From Actinomycetota bacterium (GTDB lineage Bacteria; Actinomycetota; Actinomycetes; Nanopelagicales; Nanopelagicaceae), in assembly GCA_009697555.1 (NCBI GenBank), contig WLQV01000039.1, positions 1 through 8,077 on the forward strand: a stretch of DNA of 8,077 bases, in the 5' to 3' direction. Below the pieces are notes generated by a model. That model worked only from the letters and a program-made list of their open reading frames with translations. It did not search any database and had not been told where the DNA came from. Positions 1 through 7,231 of this stretch are shown here, piece after piece. Each line of letters opens with the position of its first letter. The first letter of the stretch is position 1. A program made the translations under genes and the position numbers.

Positions 1-996
1 GAATTCGGCGCGAGCATGCATTTCAAAGGTACGAATCTGAATCTCAATTGCTTTGCCATTTGGTCCGATGACCGTTGTATGCAGGGATTGATAGAGATTG
101 AATTTTGGCATTGCGATGTAATCCTTGAAACGACCAGGCACTGGACTCCAACGCGCGTGAATTGCACCCAGTACTGCGTAGCAATCGCGAACATCATTTA
201 CTAGAACGCGAATACCCACTAAATCGTAGATGTCATTGAAGTCTCGACCTCGAACCACCATCTTTTGATAGACGCTATAGAAATGCTTCTGGCGTCCCGT
301 AACCGTGGCATCGATCTGATCACTAGCTAAATCAGATTGCACCAATTCGATAACTTCGGTAGTCAGTGCATCCCGTGATGGCGATCGCTCTGCCACTAAC
401 CGAGCAATCTCTTCAAATTTATTCGGCTCGAGTACATGGAAGGCGAGATCCTCTAACTCCCACTTGATCGCATTCATGCCAAGGCGATGTGCCAGAGGTG
501 CATAAATGTCTAGAGTCTCGCGAGCCTTTCGCGCCGCGGTTTCTGGCGCAATAAATTTCCAAGTTCGGGCATTATGAAGTCGATCGGCCAACTTGATCAC
601 AAGAACGCGAATGTCCTTGGACATTGCCACAACCATCTTGCGCACCGTCTCTGCTTCAGCAGTTGGCCCATAAGTGAGTTTGTCTAACTTGGTAACGCCA
701 TCAACCAAACTCCCGACTTCACTTCCAAAGTCTTTGCGAATCTGGTCTAACGTGTAAGAGGTATCTTCGACCGTGTCATGTAGCAGTGCGGCCATAATGG
801 TCTCGCCATCCAAACCCAACTCAGCGAGAATCTCTGCCACTGCAATCGGATGAGTGATGTAAGGATCACCAGATTTGCGCTCTTGTCCCCGATGCGCCAA
901 TTCTGCAGCAGTAAATGCGCGTTCGACTTCGGCTAAATCAGTGCGCGGATGGCTCGCAAGTAACGCCGCTAAAACTGGTTCTAGGAGCGTCTTCAT
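1..996 (-). CDS. rel: Bifunctional (p)ppGpp synthetase/hydrolase Rel (RelA/SpoT family), 3' part missing
   Basis: Makes and degrades the stringent-response alarmones ppGpp and pppGpp from GTP/GDP and ATP in the cytoplasm. Only the first 332 residues are present; the frame runs off the window edge at base 1, so the C-terminal regulatory TGS, helical and ACT-type domains are not seen. The HD hydrolase domain spans about residues 25-180, with HRGQERKSG at 35-43, H49, the HDTVED motif at 73-78 and D138/N142, so its metal-binding set looks intact. The synthetase domain starts near 225 with GRQKHFYS (234-241), [10 protein letters not shown] (255-264), RFKD (289-292) and EIQIRT (318-323). RFKD is the RxKD signature of bifunctional enzymes; monofunctional RelA has ExDD. 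The ATG at 996 is directly preceded by an in-frame TAG, which fixes the start. The gene lies 44 nt downstream of secF and may be co-transcribed with it. Identity is very secure; the symbol could equally be written relA. Confidence 0.96.
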   Translation of the reverse strand, partial: MKTLLEPVLAALLASHPRTDLAEVERAFTAAELAHRGQERKSGDPYITHPIAVAEILAELGLDGETIMAALLHDTVEDTSYTLDQIRKDFGSEVGSLVDGVTKLDKLTYGPTAEAETVRKMVVAMSKDIRVLVIKLADRLHNARTWKFIAPETAARKARETLDIYAPLAHRLGMNAIKWELEDLAFHVLEPNKFEEIARLVAERSPSRDALTTEVIELVQSDLASDQIDATVTGRQKHFYSVYQKMVVRGRDFNDIYDLVGIRVLVNDVRDCYAVLGAIHARWSPVPGRFKDYIAMPKFNLYQSLHTTVIGPNGKAIEIQIRTFEMHARAEF

Positions 997-999
997 CTA

Positions 1000-1026
1000 C
1001 CAAGGTTACTAACTTAACTCCCTTGG
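1000..1026 (-). promoter_or_regulatory. Inverted repeat in the leader of rel
   Basis: CCAAGG (1021-1026, minus-strand sense) and its complement CCTTGG (1000-1005) are separated by 15 nt and end 3 nt before the rel start codon. The only purine-rich Shine-Dalgarno candidate, AAGGGAG (1018-1024), overlaps the upstream arm and lies 21 nt from the ATG, too far for normal use. The repeat is not followed by a T run, so it is unlikely to be a terminator. A role in controlling rel translation, or as a protein-binding site, is speculation; a 6-bp stem with a 15-nt loop is weak and could arise by chance. Confidence 0.3.
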
Positions 1027-1040
1027 CACTACGTAAAAAA

Positions 1041-2087
1041 TTACTTACGGTTTTTGCGCTTGGGTTGGTTACGTGGGCCGCGACCTTGGATGGATTCAAC
1101 GGCGGCAGGTGCTGCCGCGACGTTGCTGCCGCGAGCATTCACGCGCTTTGCCAGAGCTTTCATCGCTGGCTCGCGCTCACGCAAAACAGCAAGCACTGGA
1201 GTCGCAATAAAGATCGAGGAGTAAGTACCGGTGGCAAGACCGATAAAGAGTGCCAGAGAGAGATCTTTAAGAGTGCCCGCACCAAGTAAGCCAGCGCCAA
1301 CAAAGAGAATTGAACCAACTGGCAGAAGTGCGATCACCGATGTATTGATTGAACGAACCAAAGTTTGGTTGACCGCTAGGTTGGCCGCTTGAGTGTAGGT
1401 CTGCTTTGAAGTGCTAGTAATTGTGCGCGTGTTCTCTCGCACCTTATCGAAGACCACGACTGTGTCATAGAGTGAATAACCCAGAATAGTTAAGAAGCCA
1501 ATCACGGTAGCTGGCGTTACTTCAAAGCCAACAAGTGCGTAAATTCCAACGGTAATAAAGACGTCGTGGATCACAGCGAGAATTGCCGCGATTGCCATCT
1601 TCGGTTCGAATGCCATCGCAAGATAAAGCATCACAACAAGCAAGAATCCAAATAGGCCTTGAACCGCCTTGCGAGTAATTTCCTTACCCCATGATGGTCC
1701 AATTACTTGAGTGTCGATAGATTCAACTGAAACGCCAAATTTTGCCGCCAATGAATCTTGAACAGCATTTCCTTCGAAGTTAGAAAGTGCGCCAGTCTGG
1801 ATGCGGATCTTGTCGGTACCAATTTTCTGAATGATGATCTCGCCAGGAATACTGGTTGAGGCAACTGCGGTACGAGCCTCTTCAATGGTCGCGCCGGCTT
1901 TAGTGACGGTGTATGCCGCACCGCCCTTGAATTCAATTCCCAAATGGAGGCCCTGCACCGAGAGCGCAAAAATTGAAGCGATGACCAATAGACCAGAGAT
2001 GCCATACCAACGGCGACGCTTGCCGATGAAGTCGATCGAAGTTTCGCCACGATAGAGACGGCCACCTAGGCCAGCCAATTTACTCAC
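1041..2087 (-). CDS. secF: Protein translocase subunit SecF
   Basis: Inner-membrane subunit of the SecDF complex, an RND-family machine that uses the proton gradient to help pull secreted proteins through SecYEG. The 348-residue protein has TM1 at about 28-46, followed by GIEFKGG (50-56), where many SecF proteins have D in place of E52. An extracytoplasmic domain runs to about 140, then five helices between about 145 and 310. Hallmarks are HD at 174-175 in TM2 and GYSLYDTVVVFDKVREN (203-219). The tail after about 320 is hydrophilic and ends in a very basic PKRKNRK stretch, expected to be cytoplasmic. The start is GTG at 2087, overlapping the secD stop by four bases (GTGA). It is preceded by a perfect AGGAGG with 7-nt spacing, which makes this start convincing. 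Length and topology are normal for a stand-alone SecF. Confidence 0.97.
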   Translation of the reverse strand: MSKLAGLGGRLYRGETSIDFIGKRRRWYGISGLLVIASIFALSVQGLHLGIEFKGGAAYTVTKAGATIEEARTAVASTSIPGEIIIQKIGTDKIRIQTGALSNFEGNAVQDSLAAKFGVSVESIDTQVIGPSWGKEITRKAVQGLFGFLLVVMLYLAMAFEPKMAIAAILAVIHDVFITVGIYALVGFEVTPATVIGFLTILGYSLYDTVVVFDKVRENTRTITSTSKQTYTQAANLAVNQTLVRSINTSVIALLPVGSILFVGAGLLGAGTLKDLSLALFIGLATGTYSSIFIATPVLAVLREREPAMKALAKRVNARGSNVAAAPAAVESIQGRGPRNQPKRKNRK

Positions 2088-3604
2088 AGTGAAGCCTCCT
2101 TCGAAGTAGAGATAACGCCAAGACTCTTCTCCGACAGGCCAGAGAGTGGATGACCTGAATTGAAGAATTTCACCTTCGCCAAGATAGTGGTGAATGGCTT
2201 AGTGAAGATAAAGACGACAAAGAGATCGATCAATGTTGTTAGGCCGAGTGTGAATGCAAATCCTCGAACTCCACCTACTGCAAAGAAGTAGAGCAGAACT
2301 GCAGCGATCATCGATACAAAGTCAGCAACAATGATGGTGCGGCGAGCACGTTGCCAGCCAGTTTCTACCGCTGAGCGCAGTGAACGGCCTTCACGTACTT
2401 CATCTCGAATACGTTCGAAGTAAACGATAAATGAGTCCGCGGTAATACCGATTGCAACGATTGCACCGGCGATACCGGCCAGTGTCAACGTGAAGCCAAT
2501 CCACTTACCTAGCAACAAGAATGAGAGATAGGTAAGTCCACCGGCAATTGCCAACGAACCGACCGAAACTAGACCAAGTCCACGGTAGTAAAGGAATGAG
2601 TAGAGAACGACGAGTAGCAATCCGAGGAAGCCAGCCAGCAATCCGCCGCGCAGTTGATCTGCGCCAAGAGTTGGTGAAATTTGTTGCACTTCACCGCGAT
2701 CAAATGCGAGTGGAAGTGCGCCGTACTTCAATACGTTGGCAAGATCGGTTGCATCTGTTTGTGAGAATGAACCAGAGATCTGTGCGCTACCAGAGTTAAT
2801 AGCTTCGTTAATTCGTGGCGCAGAAACAACTAAACCATCGAGAACAATCGCTACTTGATTAGTAGGTGATGGCAGAGAGGTAACACGAGTAGTCAGCGCA
2901 CCAAATGCCTTTGTTCCTTCACCATTAAAACTCAACATGACATACCAGCCACCGGCTCCGGCTTGATCAATTGCAGCAGTGGCCTTAGAAACTTGGCGAC
3001 CTAATACTTCAGCTGGGGCAAGAATATATTTCGTTGCACCATTGCGATCGCAAGTCACGATTGTGTCGGTTGCAGCATCAGTGCCAGTGCCTTGTCGGCT
3101 CTTCACATCTGTGCAATCCAAAGTGGCGTACTTAGCATTAATTGCTGGATCGACTCCAGTTGCAGTGGCAGTATCGCCACCGCCTGCTGCTGGTAAGCCA
3201 TTTCCTTCAGCGAGAACTTGGCGGAAGCGAAGCTCTGCAGTCTGTCCTACTAATTCCACAACACGGCGACCAGTATCGCCAGGAACTGAGATAACAATCT
3301 GACGGTTGGCGCCACTTCCCTGCGCTGTTACTTCAGACTCGGCAACACCGAGTGAGTTAACGCGCTGGCGAATAATTGATACTGCTTGATCAACCGCTGC
3401 ATTTGTAACCGCACCGGTTGAGCCCTGCGAAATACGAGGTTGTAGCGTCACGCTTGTTCCGCCGCGAAGATCGAGACCAAGTCGCACCGCTGTTGCACCT
3501 TGAATAAAGACTGCAGCAAGCATGGAAATCAGAATGACCGCGAGAATGATGAGAGAGCGGCCCGAACGGGCGCCCTTCTTTGTGACGCTAGAAGTAGTAG
3601 ACAT
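2084..3604 (-). CDS. secD: Protein translocase subunit SecD
   Basis: Partner of SecF in the proton-driven SecDF complex that assists Sec-dependent export. The 506-residue protein has a short basic N-terminus, TM1 at about 17-36 and the SecD signature LGLDLRGG (42-49). A large extracytoplasmic P1 region covers about 50-310 and includes DGLVVSAPRIN (256-266). Five more helices lie at about 320-340, 345-364, 371-392, 424-443 and 449-469, with the conserved acidic residue in TM4 as D390 in GITADSFIVYFERIRDE (386-402). P1 contains an Ala/Gly/Thr-rich low-complexity segment (about 139-181) flanked by two cysteines, C164 and C185, which might form a disulfide. The ATG at 3604 lies 11 nt after the ruvB stop and has no recognisable Shine-Dalgarno (the preceding bases are pyrimidine-rich), so initiation probably depends on coupling to ruvB. 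yajC, which often precedes secD, is absent here. Confidence 0.97.
   Translation of the reverse strand: MSTTSSVTKKGARSGRSLIILAVILISMLAAVFIQGATAVRLGLDLRGGTSVTLQPRISQGSTGAVTNAAVDQAVSIIRQRVNSLGVAESEVTAQGSGANRQIVISVPGDTGRRVVELVGQTAELRFRQVLAEGNGLPAAGGGDTATATGVDPAINAKYATLDCTDVKSRQGTGTDAATDTIVTCDRNGATKYILAPAEVLGRQVSKATAAIDQAGAGGWYVMLSFNGEGTKAFGALTTRVTSLPSPTNQVAIVLDGLVVSAPRINEAINSGSAQISGSFSQTDATDLANVLKYGALPLAFDRGEVQQISPTLGADQLRGGLLAGFLGLLLVVLYSFLYYRGLGLVSVGSLAIAGGLTYLSFLLLGKWIGFTLTLAGIAGAIVAIGITADSFIVYFERIRDEVREGRSLRSAVETGWQRARRTIIVADFVSMIAAVLLYFFAVGGVRGFAFTLGLTTLIDLFVVFIFTKPFTTILAKVKFFNSGHPLSGLSEKSLGVISTSKEASL
2095..2100 (-). promoter_or_regulatory. Strong ribosome binding site for secF
   Basis: AGGAGG reads on the minus strand inside the last codons of secD, 7 nt before the GTG start of secF. 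It is the best Shine-Dalgarno match in the window. It supports the GTG as the true start and suggests that secF is translated by efficient initiation as well as by coupling to secD. Confidence 0.85.
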
Positions 3605-3615
3605 AGGAGCGAAGT

Positions 3616-4656
3616 CTAGGCGTCAGCGCTCGGTGTGTCGAAAAGGGTCGCGATATCAGCAGGTGGTGTGCGTCCCATGTGGCGCCACGCTTGCGCTGTT
3701 GCCACTCGCCCTCGAGGGGTACGTGCAATAAATCCATTTCGCACCAGAAATGGCTCAGCCACAGTTTCTACCGTTTCACTCTCTTCGCCGACTGCAATCG
3801 CTAGCGTCGAAAGTCCCACAGGGCCACCATTAAATCGATCGATCAGCGCACTCAATACTGAACGATCCAATCTATCTAAACCAATCTCATCTACTTCATA
3901 CATCGCAAGTGCGGCATTGGCATGTTCATGTGAGAGCTTACCCTTGCCATGAACCTCTGCATAATCGCGCACTCGACGGAGCAGGCGATTGGCAATACGA
4001 GGTGTGCCACGAGAGCGTCCTGCGATCTCACTAATTGCCTTCACATCGATCTCGAGGTTGAGCAAACGTGCAGTGCGCGTGACGATCTCTTCAATCTCAT
4101 TTGATTCATAGAAATCTAATTGCGCAGTAAAGCCAAAGCGATCACGAAGTGGTGAGGGTAGAAGACCTGCGCGAGTTGTTGCGCCAACTAAGGTGAAGTG
4201 CGGAAGTTGTAGTGGAATTGCGGTTGCGCCCGGACCTTTGCCGACAATGACATCGACGCGGAAATCCTCCATCGCTAAATAGAGCAACTCTTCGGCCGGA
4301 CGGGGCAAGCGATGAATTTCATCGAGGAAGAGAATCTCGCCTTCAGTGAGCGAAGATAAAATTGCCGCTAAATCTCCAGCATGTGTAATTGCTGGACCAC
4401 TGGTAATACGAATGGGTGCACCCATCTCGCTGGCCAAAATTAGCGCCAGCGTTGTCTTTCCTAAACCGGGAGGACCCGAAAGAAGTATGTGATCGGCTGC
4501 GCTCTTGCGAGAACGCGCAGCAGTAAGTAGGACATCGATCTGATCGCGCACACGCTTTTGCCCGATGAACTCCCCGAGATCTTTCGGGCGAAGTGCAGTG
4601 TCTGCAGAACTTTCATCGTTACCTTCGCGTGGTGATAGCAAGCGATCCTCGCTCAT
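3616..4656 (-). CDS. ruvB: Holliday junction branch migration helicase RuvB
   Basis: Hexameric AAA+ ATPase motor that, with RuvA, drives branch migration of Holliday junctions in recombinational repair. The 346-residue protein shows Walker A GPPGLGKT (61-68), Walker B LFLDEIH (109-115), the sensor-1 region [10 protein letters not shown] (157-166), the arginine finger in SPLRDRFG (168-175, R171) and sensor 2 in [12 protein letters not shown] (217-228). The C-terminal winged-helix domain includes [10 protein letters not shown] (277-286) and ends with RTPRGRVAT (312-320). All catalytic elements are present and length is typical. The ATG at 4656 overlaps the ruvA TGA by four bases (ATGA) and has AAGGTGG at 4663-4669 with 6-nt spacing. 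Gene order ruvC-ruvA-ruvB is the common actinobacterial arrangement. Confidence 0.98.
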   Translation of the reverse strand: MSEDRLLSPREGNDESSADTALRPKDLGEFIGQKRVRDQIDVLLTAARSRKSAADHILLSGPPGLGKTTLALILASEMGAPIRITSGPAITHAGDLAAILSSLTEGEILFLDEIHRLPRPAEELLYLAMEDFRVDVIVGKGPGATAIPLQLPHFTLVGATTRAGLLPSPLRDRFGFTAQLDFYESNEIEEIVTRTARLLNLEIDVKAISEIAGRSRGTPRIANRLLRRVRDYAEVHGKGKLSHEHANAALAMYEVDEIGLDRLDRSVLSALIDRFNGGPVGLSTLAIAVGEESETVETVAEPFLVRNGFIARTPRGRVATAQAWRHMGRTPPADIATLFDTPSADA

Positions 4657-5261
4657 TTACTTCCACCTTGCGTCAGCACTCGTTTCAACAAATCGCCGAG
4701 TTCCATACTCTCTGGTGCAACACCCTCTTTTGCTAATGCACTGGCTAAGACACTCACCGCGTTATCTGCATCCTTTGGTGTGTAACCCAGTGTGCTGAGT
4801 GCGCCTTGCAATGAATTACGCCAGGGCGCACTGGTGGGAAGAACATGTGAATCGTTATGCGAGAGCGAGAGTTTGCCTTTGAGTTCGAGAACTAATCGCT
4901 GCGCACCCTTCTTACCAATGCCAGGAATTCGCTCGAGCGTTGCTAAATCTTCTGCCGCAATTGCGCGTGTGAGTTCCTCCGGTGCAAGGGTTGCCACGAT
5001 TCCCATTGCAACCTTGGGACCGATTCCAGCAACTGTTTGCAGAAGTTCGAAGGTATTGCGCTCTGTCTCATTGAGAAAGCCAAAGAGGGTGAGTGAATCT
5101 TCGCGGACAATTAATGAAGTGAAGAATGTTGCCGCACTTCCAAGAGAAATCTCTCGACTTGTGGCAGGTGTGATGAGAACTTTTATACCAATGCCAGAAA
5201 CTTCTACGACGCAACTATCCATCGCAATGTTGCGAATCTGACCCGAGAGCGATGCGATCAT
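4653..5261 (-). CDS. ruvA: Holliday junction DNA-binding protein RuvA
   Basis: Binds four-way junctions as a tetramer and loads RuvB. The 202-residue protein begins MIASLSG and has the N-terminal OB-fold domain (about 1-63) with the acidic-pin pair E54/D55 in [11 protein letters not shown]. Two helix-hairpin-helix motifs follow, VAGIGPKVA (77-85) and IPGIGKKGA (112-120). A flexible linker covers about 132-146, and the small RuvB-contacting domain III (about 147-198) contains [12 protein letters not shown]. Length is as expected. The ATG overlaps the ruvC stop by four bases (ATGA). No good Shine-Dalgarno precedes it, so translation is probably coupled to ruvC. Confidence 0.97.
   Translation of the reverse strand: MIASLSGQIRNIAMDSCVVEVSGIGIKVLITPATSREISLGSAATFFTSLIVREDSLTLFGFLNETERNTFELLQTVAGIGPKVAMGIVATLAPEELTRAIAAEDLATLERIPGIGKKGAQRLVLELKGKLSLSHNDSHVLPTSAPWRNSLQGALSTLGYTPKDADNAVSVLASALAKEGVAPESMELGDLLKRVLTQGGSK
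4663..4669 (-). promoter_or_regulatory. Ribosome binding site for ruvB
   Basis: AAGGTGG, one mismatch from AAGGAGG, lies inside the 3' end of ruvA, 6 nt before the ruvB ATG. It supports the start chosen at the four-base overlap. Confidence 0.65.
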
Positions 5262-5797
5262 GAGCGCTGCAACTTCTTAATTCGCAGCTTCTCTGCTGCT
5301 ACTGCACTCTTCAATTTGTTGGTGGCACTTCCCCGCCAGAGATGACAGATCGCAAGTGCTAAAGCATCGGTGCTATCAACTGGTTTTGGCGCGGCATCGA
5401 GATTTAATAAGCGCACCACCATGTCGGCGACTTGCTTCTTATTTGCTCGCCCAGATCCGGTTACTGCCGCTTTGACTTCACTAGGTGTATGCATTGCAAC
5501 TGGGATGCCATGTTTGGCTGCTTGCAATAGCGCAATACCCGCGGCCTGTCCGGTGCCCATGACAGTTCGCACATTGTGTTGCGAGAAGACGCGCTCTACC
5601 GCGATCACATCGGGTGAGTAAGTTTCAATCCAACGAGCAATCTCTTGATCTAATTCGAGTAAGCGATCCTCTAATGCAAGATCAGTTGCAGTCTGAATTA
5701 CTCCGACTGCGACCATGGAGACTGGTGCTCCAACTGCGCCCTCAATGACGCCAATTCCGCACCGGGTCAGGCCAGGATCAATCCCTAAAACGCGCAT
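5258..5797 (-). CDS. ruvC: Crossover junction endodeoxyribonuclease RuvC
   Basis: Dimeric, Mg2+-dependent resolvase that nicks Holliday junctions symmetrically after RuvAB has moved them. With the start at 5797 the protein has 179 residues and begins [17 protein letters not shown]. This places the four catalytic acids at D7, E68 (AVERVF), D141 and D144 ([12 protein letters not shown]), with D7 and E68 at exactly the classical family positions. [10 protein letters not shown] (81-90) matches the conserved core. The frame is open to a TTG at 5824, which would add nine residues (M-HYATTGSL), but the family normally begins at MRVLG and no spaced Shine-Dalgarno supports the TTG. The C-terminal tail after about 157 is basic. 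The 50-nt gap upstream, versus 4-nt overlaps downstream, makes a ruvCAB promoter plausible here. Confidence 0.96.
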   Translation of the reverse strand: MRVLGIDPGLTRCGIGVIEGAVGAPVSMVAVGVIQTATDLALEDRLLELDQEIARWIETYSPDVIAVERVFSQHNVRTVMGTGQAAGIALLQAAKHGIPVAMHTPSEVKAAVTGSGRANKKQVADMVVRLLNLDAAPKPVDSTDALALAICHLWRGSATNKLKSAVAAEKLRIKKLQRS

Positions 5798-5810
5798 GAG
5801 CGACCCAGTT

Positions 5811-5825
5811 GTTGCATAGTGCAAC
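5811..5825. promoter_or_regulatory. Perfect palindrome upstream of ruvC
   Basis: GTTGCA-TAG-TGCAAC is a perfect 6+6 inverted repeat with a 3-nt centre, lying 14-28 nt before the ruvC ATG. It has the form of a small operator for a dimeric repressor, or of an mRNA hairpin near the ruvC start. It does not match the Gram-positive LexA consensus and has no T run, so it is not an obvious terminator. No specific regulator can be named. Confidence 0.35.
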
Positions 5826-5827
5826 CT

Positions 5828-5841
5828 TAAACAGGGGTACT
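5828..5841 (-). promoter_or_regulatory. Degenerate SOS-box-like sequence before ruvC
   Basis: AGTAC-CCCT-GTTTA resembles the Gram-positive/actinobacterial LexA box (CGAAC-N4-GTTCG type). The GTAC half has one mismatch to GAAC, and GTTT fits GTTY. Its position 31-44 nt upstream of the ruvC ATG is where an SOS operator of ruvCAB would be expected, since LexA control of ruv genes is known in several bacteria. The flanking bases do not fit, so this may be chance. Confidence 0.22.
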
Positions 5842-5847
5842 ACAGAA

Positions 5848-6600
5848 TCAGGCCAGACTCGCCATAATCTCATCGGATACATCAAAGTTTCCGTAGACGT
5901 TCTGCACATCGTCGAGCTCTTCAATTGCTTCAATTAATGAGAAGACTTTCCCAGCCATTTCTGCATCTAAGGCGATCGTCATTGAAGGCAAGAAGGAAGA
6001 ATCGGCAGATTCGTAATCAATACCGCTCTTCTGTAGCGCAGTACGAACTGCTACTAAATCACTTGCTTCACAGACAATTTCAAAGGCCTCACCAATGTCA
6101 TTAACTTCTTCTGCGCCATCTTCCAAAACGGCTTCCAAAATCTTCTCTTCAGTAATGCCATCACTCTTCTTAGTGATGACAACGCCCTTGCGATTGAAAA
6201 GGTATGCAACAGATCCTGGATCTGCCATGTTTCCGCCATTTCGAGTAACAGCTAATCGAACTTCACCTGCGGCGCGATTGCGATTATCGGAAAGACATTC
6301 GATCATCAGCGCAACACCACCTGGTGCATAGCCCTCATACATAATGGTCTGCCAATCGGCGCCACCTGATTCCAGGCCAGCACCGCGTTTGATTGCGCGT
6401 TCGATGTTGTCGGCCGGCATTGAATTCTTCTTCGCCTTGGTAACAGCATCAAAGAGTGTCGGATTGCCATCCATGTCAGCGCCACCATTGCGCGCTGCAA
6501 CTTCTATACCTTTGATGAGTTTTGCAAAACTCTTAGCGCGACGTGAATCCTTGACCGCTTTTTGGTGCTTGGTCGTCGCCCACTTGGAATGACCTGACAT
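5848..6600 (-). CDS. yebC: YebC/TACO1 family protein
   Basis: Full-length 250-residue member of the YebC/TACO1 (Pmp-R) family. Members have been annotated as transcriptional regulators; more recent work on the family points to a ribosome-associated role that relieves stalls at proline-rich stretches, as does mitochondrial TACO1. Which applies here cannot be read from sequence. The N-terminal signature [14 protein letters not shown] (2-15) is followed by the basic segment [11 protein letters not shown] (20-30), then [26 protein letters not shown] (45-70) and the family hallmark [15 protein letters not shown] (87-101) with DNRNR (105-109). An acidic C-terminal domain ends near [12 protein letters not shown]. 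The ATG at 6600 has AAGTAGG at 6609-6615, 8 nt upstream. It lies 23 nt after pdxT and 50 nt before ruvC, its usual actinobacterial neighbour. Confidence 0.96.
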   Translation of the reverse strand: MSGHSKWATTKHQKAVKDSRRAKSFAKLIKGIEVAARNGGADMDGNPTLFDAVTKAKKNSMPADNIERAIKRGAGLESGGADWQTIMYEGYAPGGVALMIECLSDNRNRAAGEVRLAVTRNGGNMADPGSVAYLFNRKGVVITKKSDGITEEKILEAVLEDGAEEVNDIGEAFEIVCEASDLVAVRTALQKSGIDYESADSSFLPSMTIALDAEMAGKVFSLIEAIEELDDVQNVYGNFDVSDEIMASLA

Positions 6601-6608
6601 ATCTAGAG

Positions 6609-6615
6609 CCTACTT
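6609..6615 (-). promoter_or_regulatory. Ribosome binding site for yebC
   Basis: AAGTAGG, one mismatch from AAGGAGG, sits 8 nt before the yebC ATG in the 23-nt gap after pdxT and supports that start. Confidence 0.6.
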
Positions 6616-6623
6616 CAGCGCCA

Positions 6624-7229
6624 TTACTTTTGAAAACTGTGGCACATCTGCTCGAGAAAATAGCGATGAATTCGATTATCGCTGGTGAGTTCTGGGTGGA
6701 ATGAGGTGGCAAGTAGTGAGCCTTGGCGCACCGCCACTGGATGGGCCACGCCCTTCTTATCGGTCACGCTAGATAGGACTTCAACTGATGAGCCGACCTG
6801 CTCGACCCATGGCGCGCGAATGAAAACGGCGCGGACTGCAGTCGATGCAATCTCTAGAATCTCAAGATCGGTTTCGAAGGAATCTACTTGGCGACCGAAT
6901 GCATTACGACGAACTGTGATATCTAATCCGCCAAAAGTTGTCTGATCGTGTGCGGCATCTGTTACGCGATCGGCCAGGAGAATCATTCCGGCACAGGAGC
7001 CGTAGACCGGCATTCCTTCTGCGATGCGCTTGCGAATGGGTTCGAATATTTCAAAGGAGTGTGCCAATTTTGCAATCGTGGTTGATTCACCACCGGGCAA
7101 AATTAGAGCAGAGACGCTATCTAACTCAGATGGGCGACGAACTGTGATTGGAGTTGCACCACATTCGTGCAGACTCGCAATGTGTTCACGCACATCGCCT
7201 TGCAGTGCGAGTACGCCAATCTTGAGCAT
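6624..7229 (-). CDS. pdxT: Pyridoxal 5'-phosphate synthase glutaminase subunit PdxT
   Basis: Class I glutamine amidotransferase that hydrolyses glutamine and channels ammonia to PdxS in the DXP-independent vitamin B6 pathway. The 201-residue protein begins MLKIGVLALQGD. It shows the oxyanion/substrate motif LPGGEST (44-50), the nucleophile C79 in GSCAGMILLA (77-86), RRNAFGRQVDSFE (107-119), which is characteristic of the PdxT/SNO family, and the remaining triad residues H178 and E180 in FHPEL. All catalytic residues are present and length is normal. The ATG lies only 2 nt after the pdxS stop with a weak ribosome binding site, so it is probably translationally coupled to its partner. No fusion or truncation is seen. 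Confidence 0.97.
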   Translation of the reverse strand: MLKIGVLALQGDVREHIASLHECGATPITVRRPSELDSVSALILPGGESTTIAKLAHSFEIFEPIRKRIAEGMPVYGSCAGMILLADRVTDAAHDQTTFGGLDITVRRNAFGRQVDSFETDLEILEIASTAVRAVFIRAPWVEQVGSSVEVLSSVTDKKGVAHPVAVRQGSLLATSFHPELTSDNRIHRYFLEQMCHSFQK

Positions 7230-7231
7230 TC

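Noticed and set aside
1..6. EcoRI site (GAATTC) exactly at the window start, possibly a cloning junction
   Set aside because: The same hexamer occurs elsewhere in the window (for example near 1929, 4923 and 6422) and the rel frame reads through it sensibly as Ala-Glu-Phe, so it shows nothing beyond a possible library boundary.
1032..1049. Possible terminator after secF (CGTAA/TTACG with a TTTTTT run)
   Set aside because: The stem is five A/T-rich pairs and the T run is in the loop, not after the stem, so it lacks the form of an intrinsic terminator.
915..1289. 124-residue open frame on the plus strand across the secF-rel junction
   Set aside because: Antisense to the secF 3' end and rel 5' end; no motif and no supporting ribosome binding site, while both minus-strand genes are clearly real.
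1703..2065. 120-residue minus-strand frame inside secF
   Set aside because: It is an alternative frame of secF with no recognisable features; the secF frame carries all conserved motifs.
4573..4588. Near-palindrome CCCGAGATCTTTCGGG within ruvB
   Set aside because: It lies in coding sequence for the conserved N-terminal region of RuvB (KDLGEF), has an imperfect centre, and is best explained by codons.
4792..5241. 149-residue open frame on the plus strand
   Set aside because: It lies wholly antisense to ruvA, shows no recognisable motif and is low in complexity typical of a shadow frame.
5798..5824. Longer RuvC beginning at a TTG at 5824 (nine extra residues)
   Set aside because: The family begins at MRVLGIDPG, this start places D7 and E68 at their classical positions, and the AAGG before the TTG directly abuts it with no usable spacing. 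The extension would also cross the palindrome at 5811-5825.
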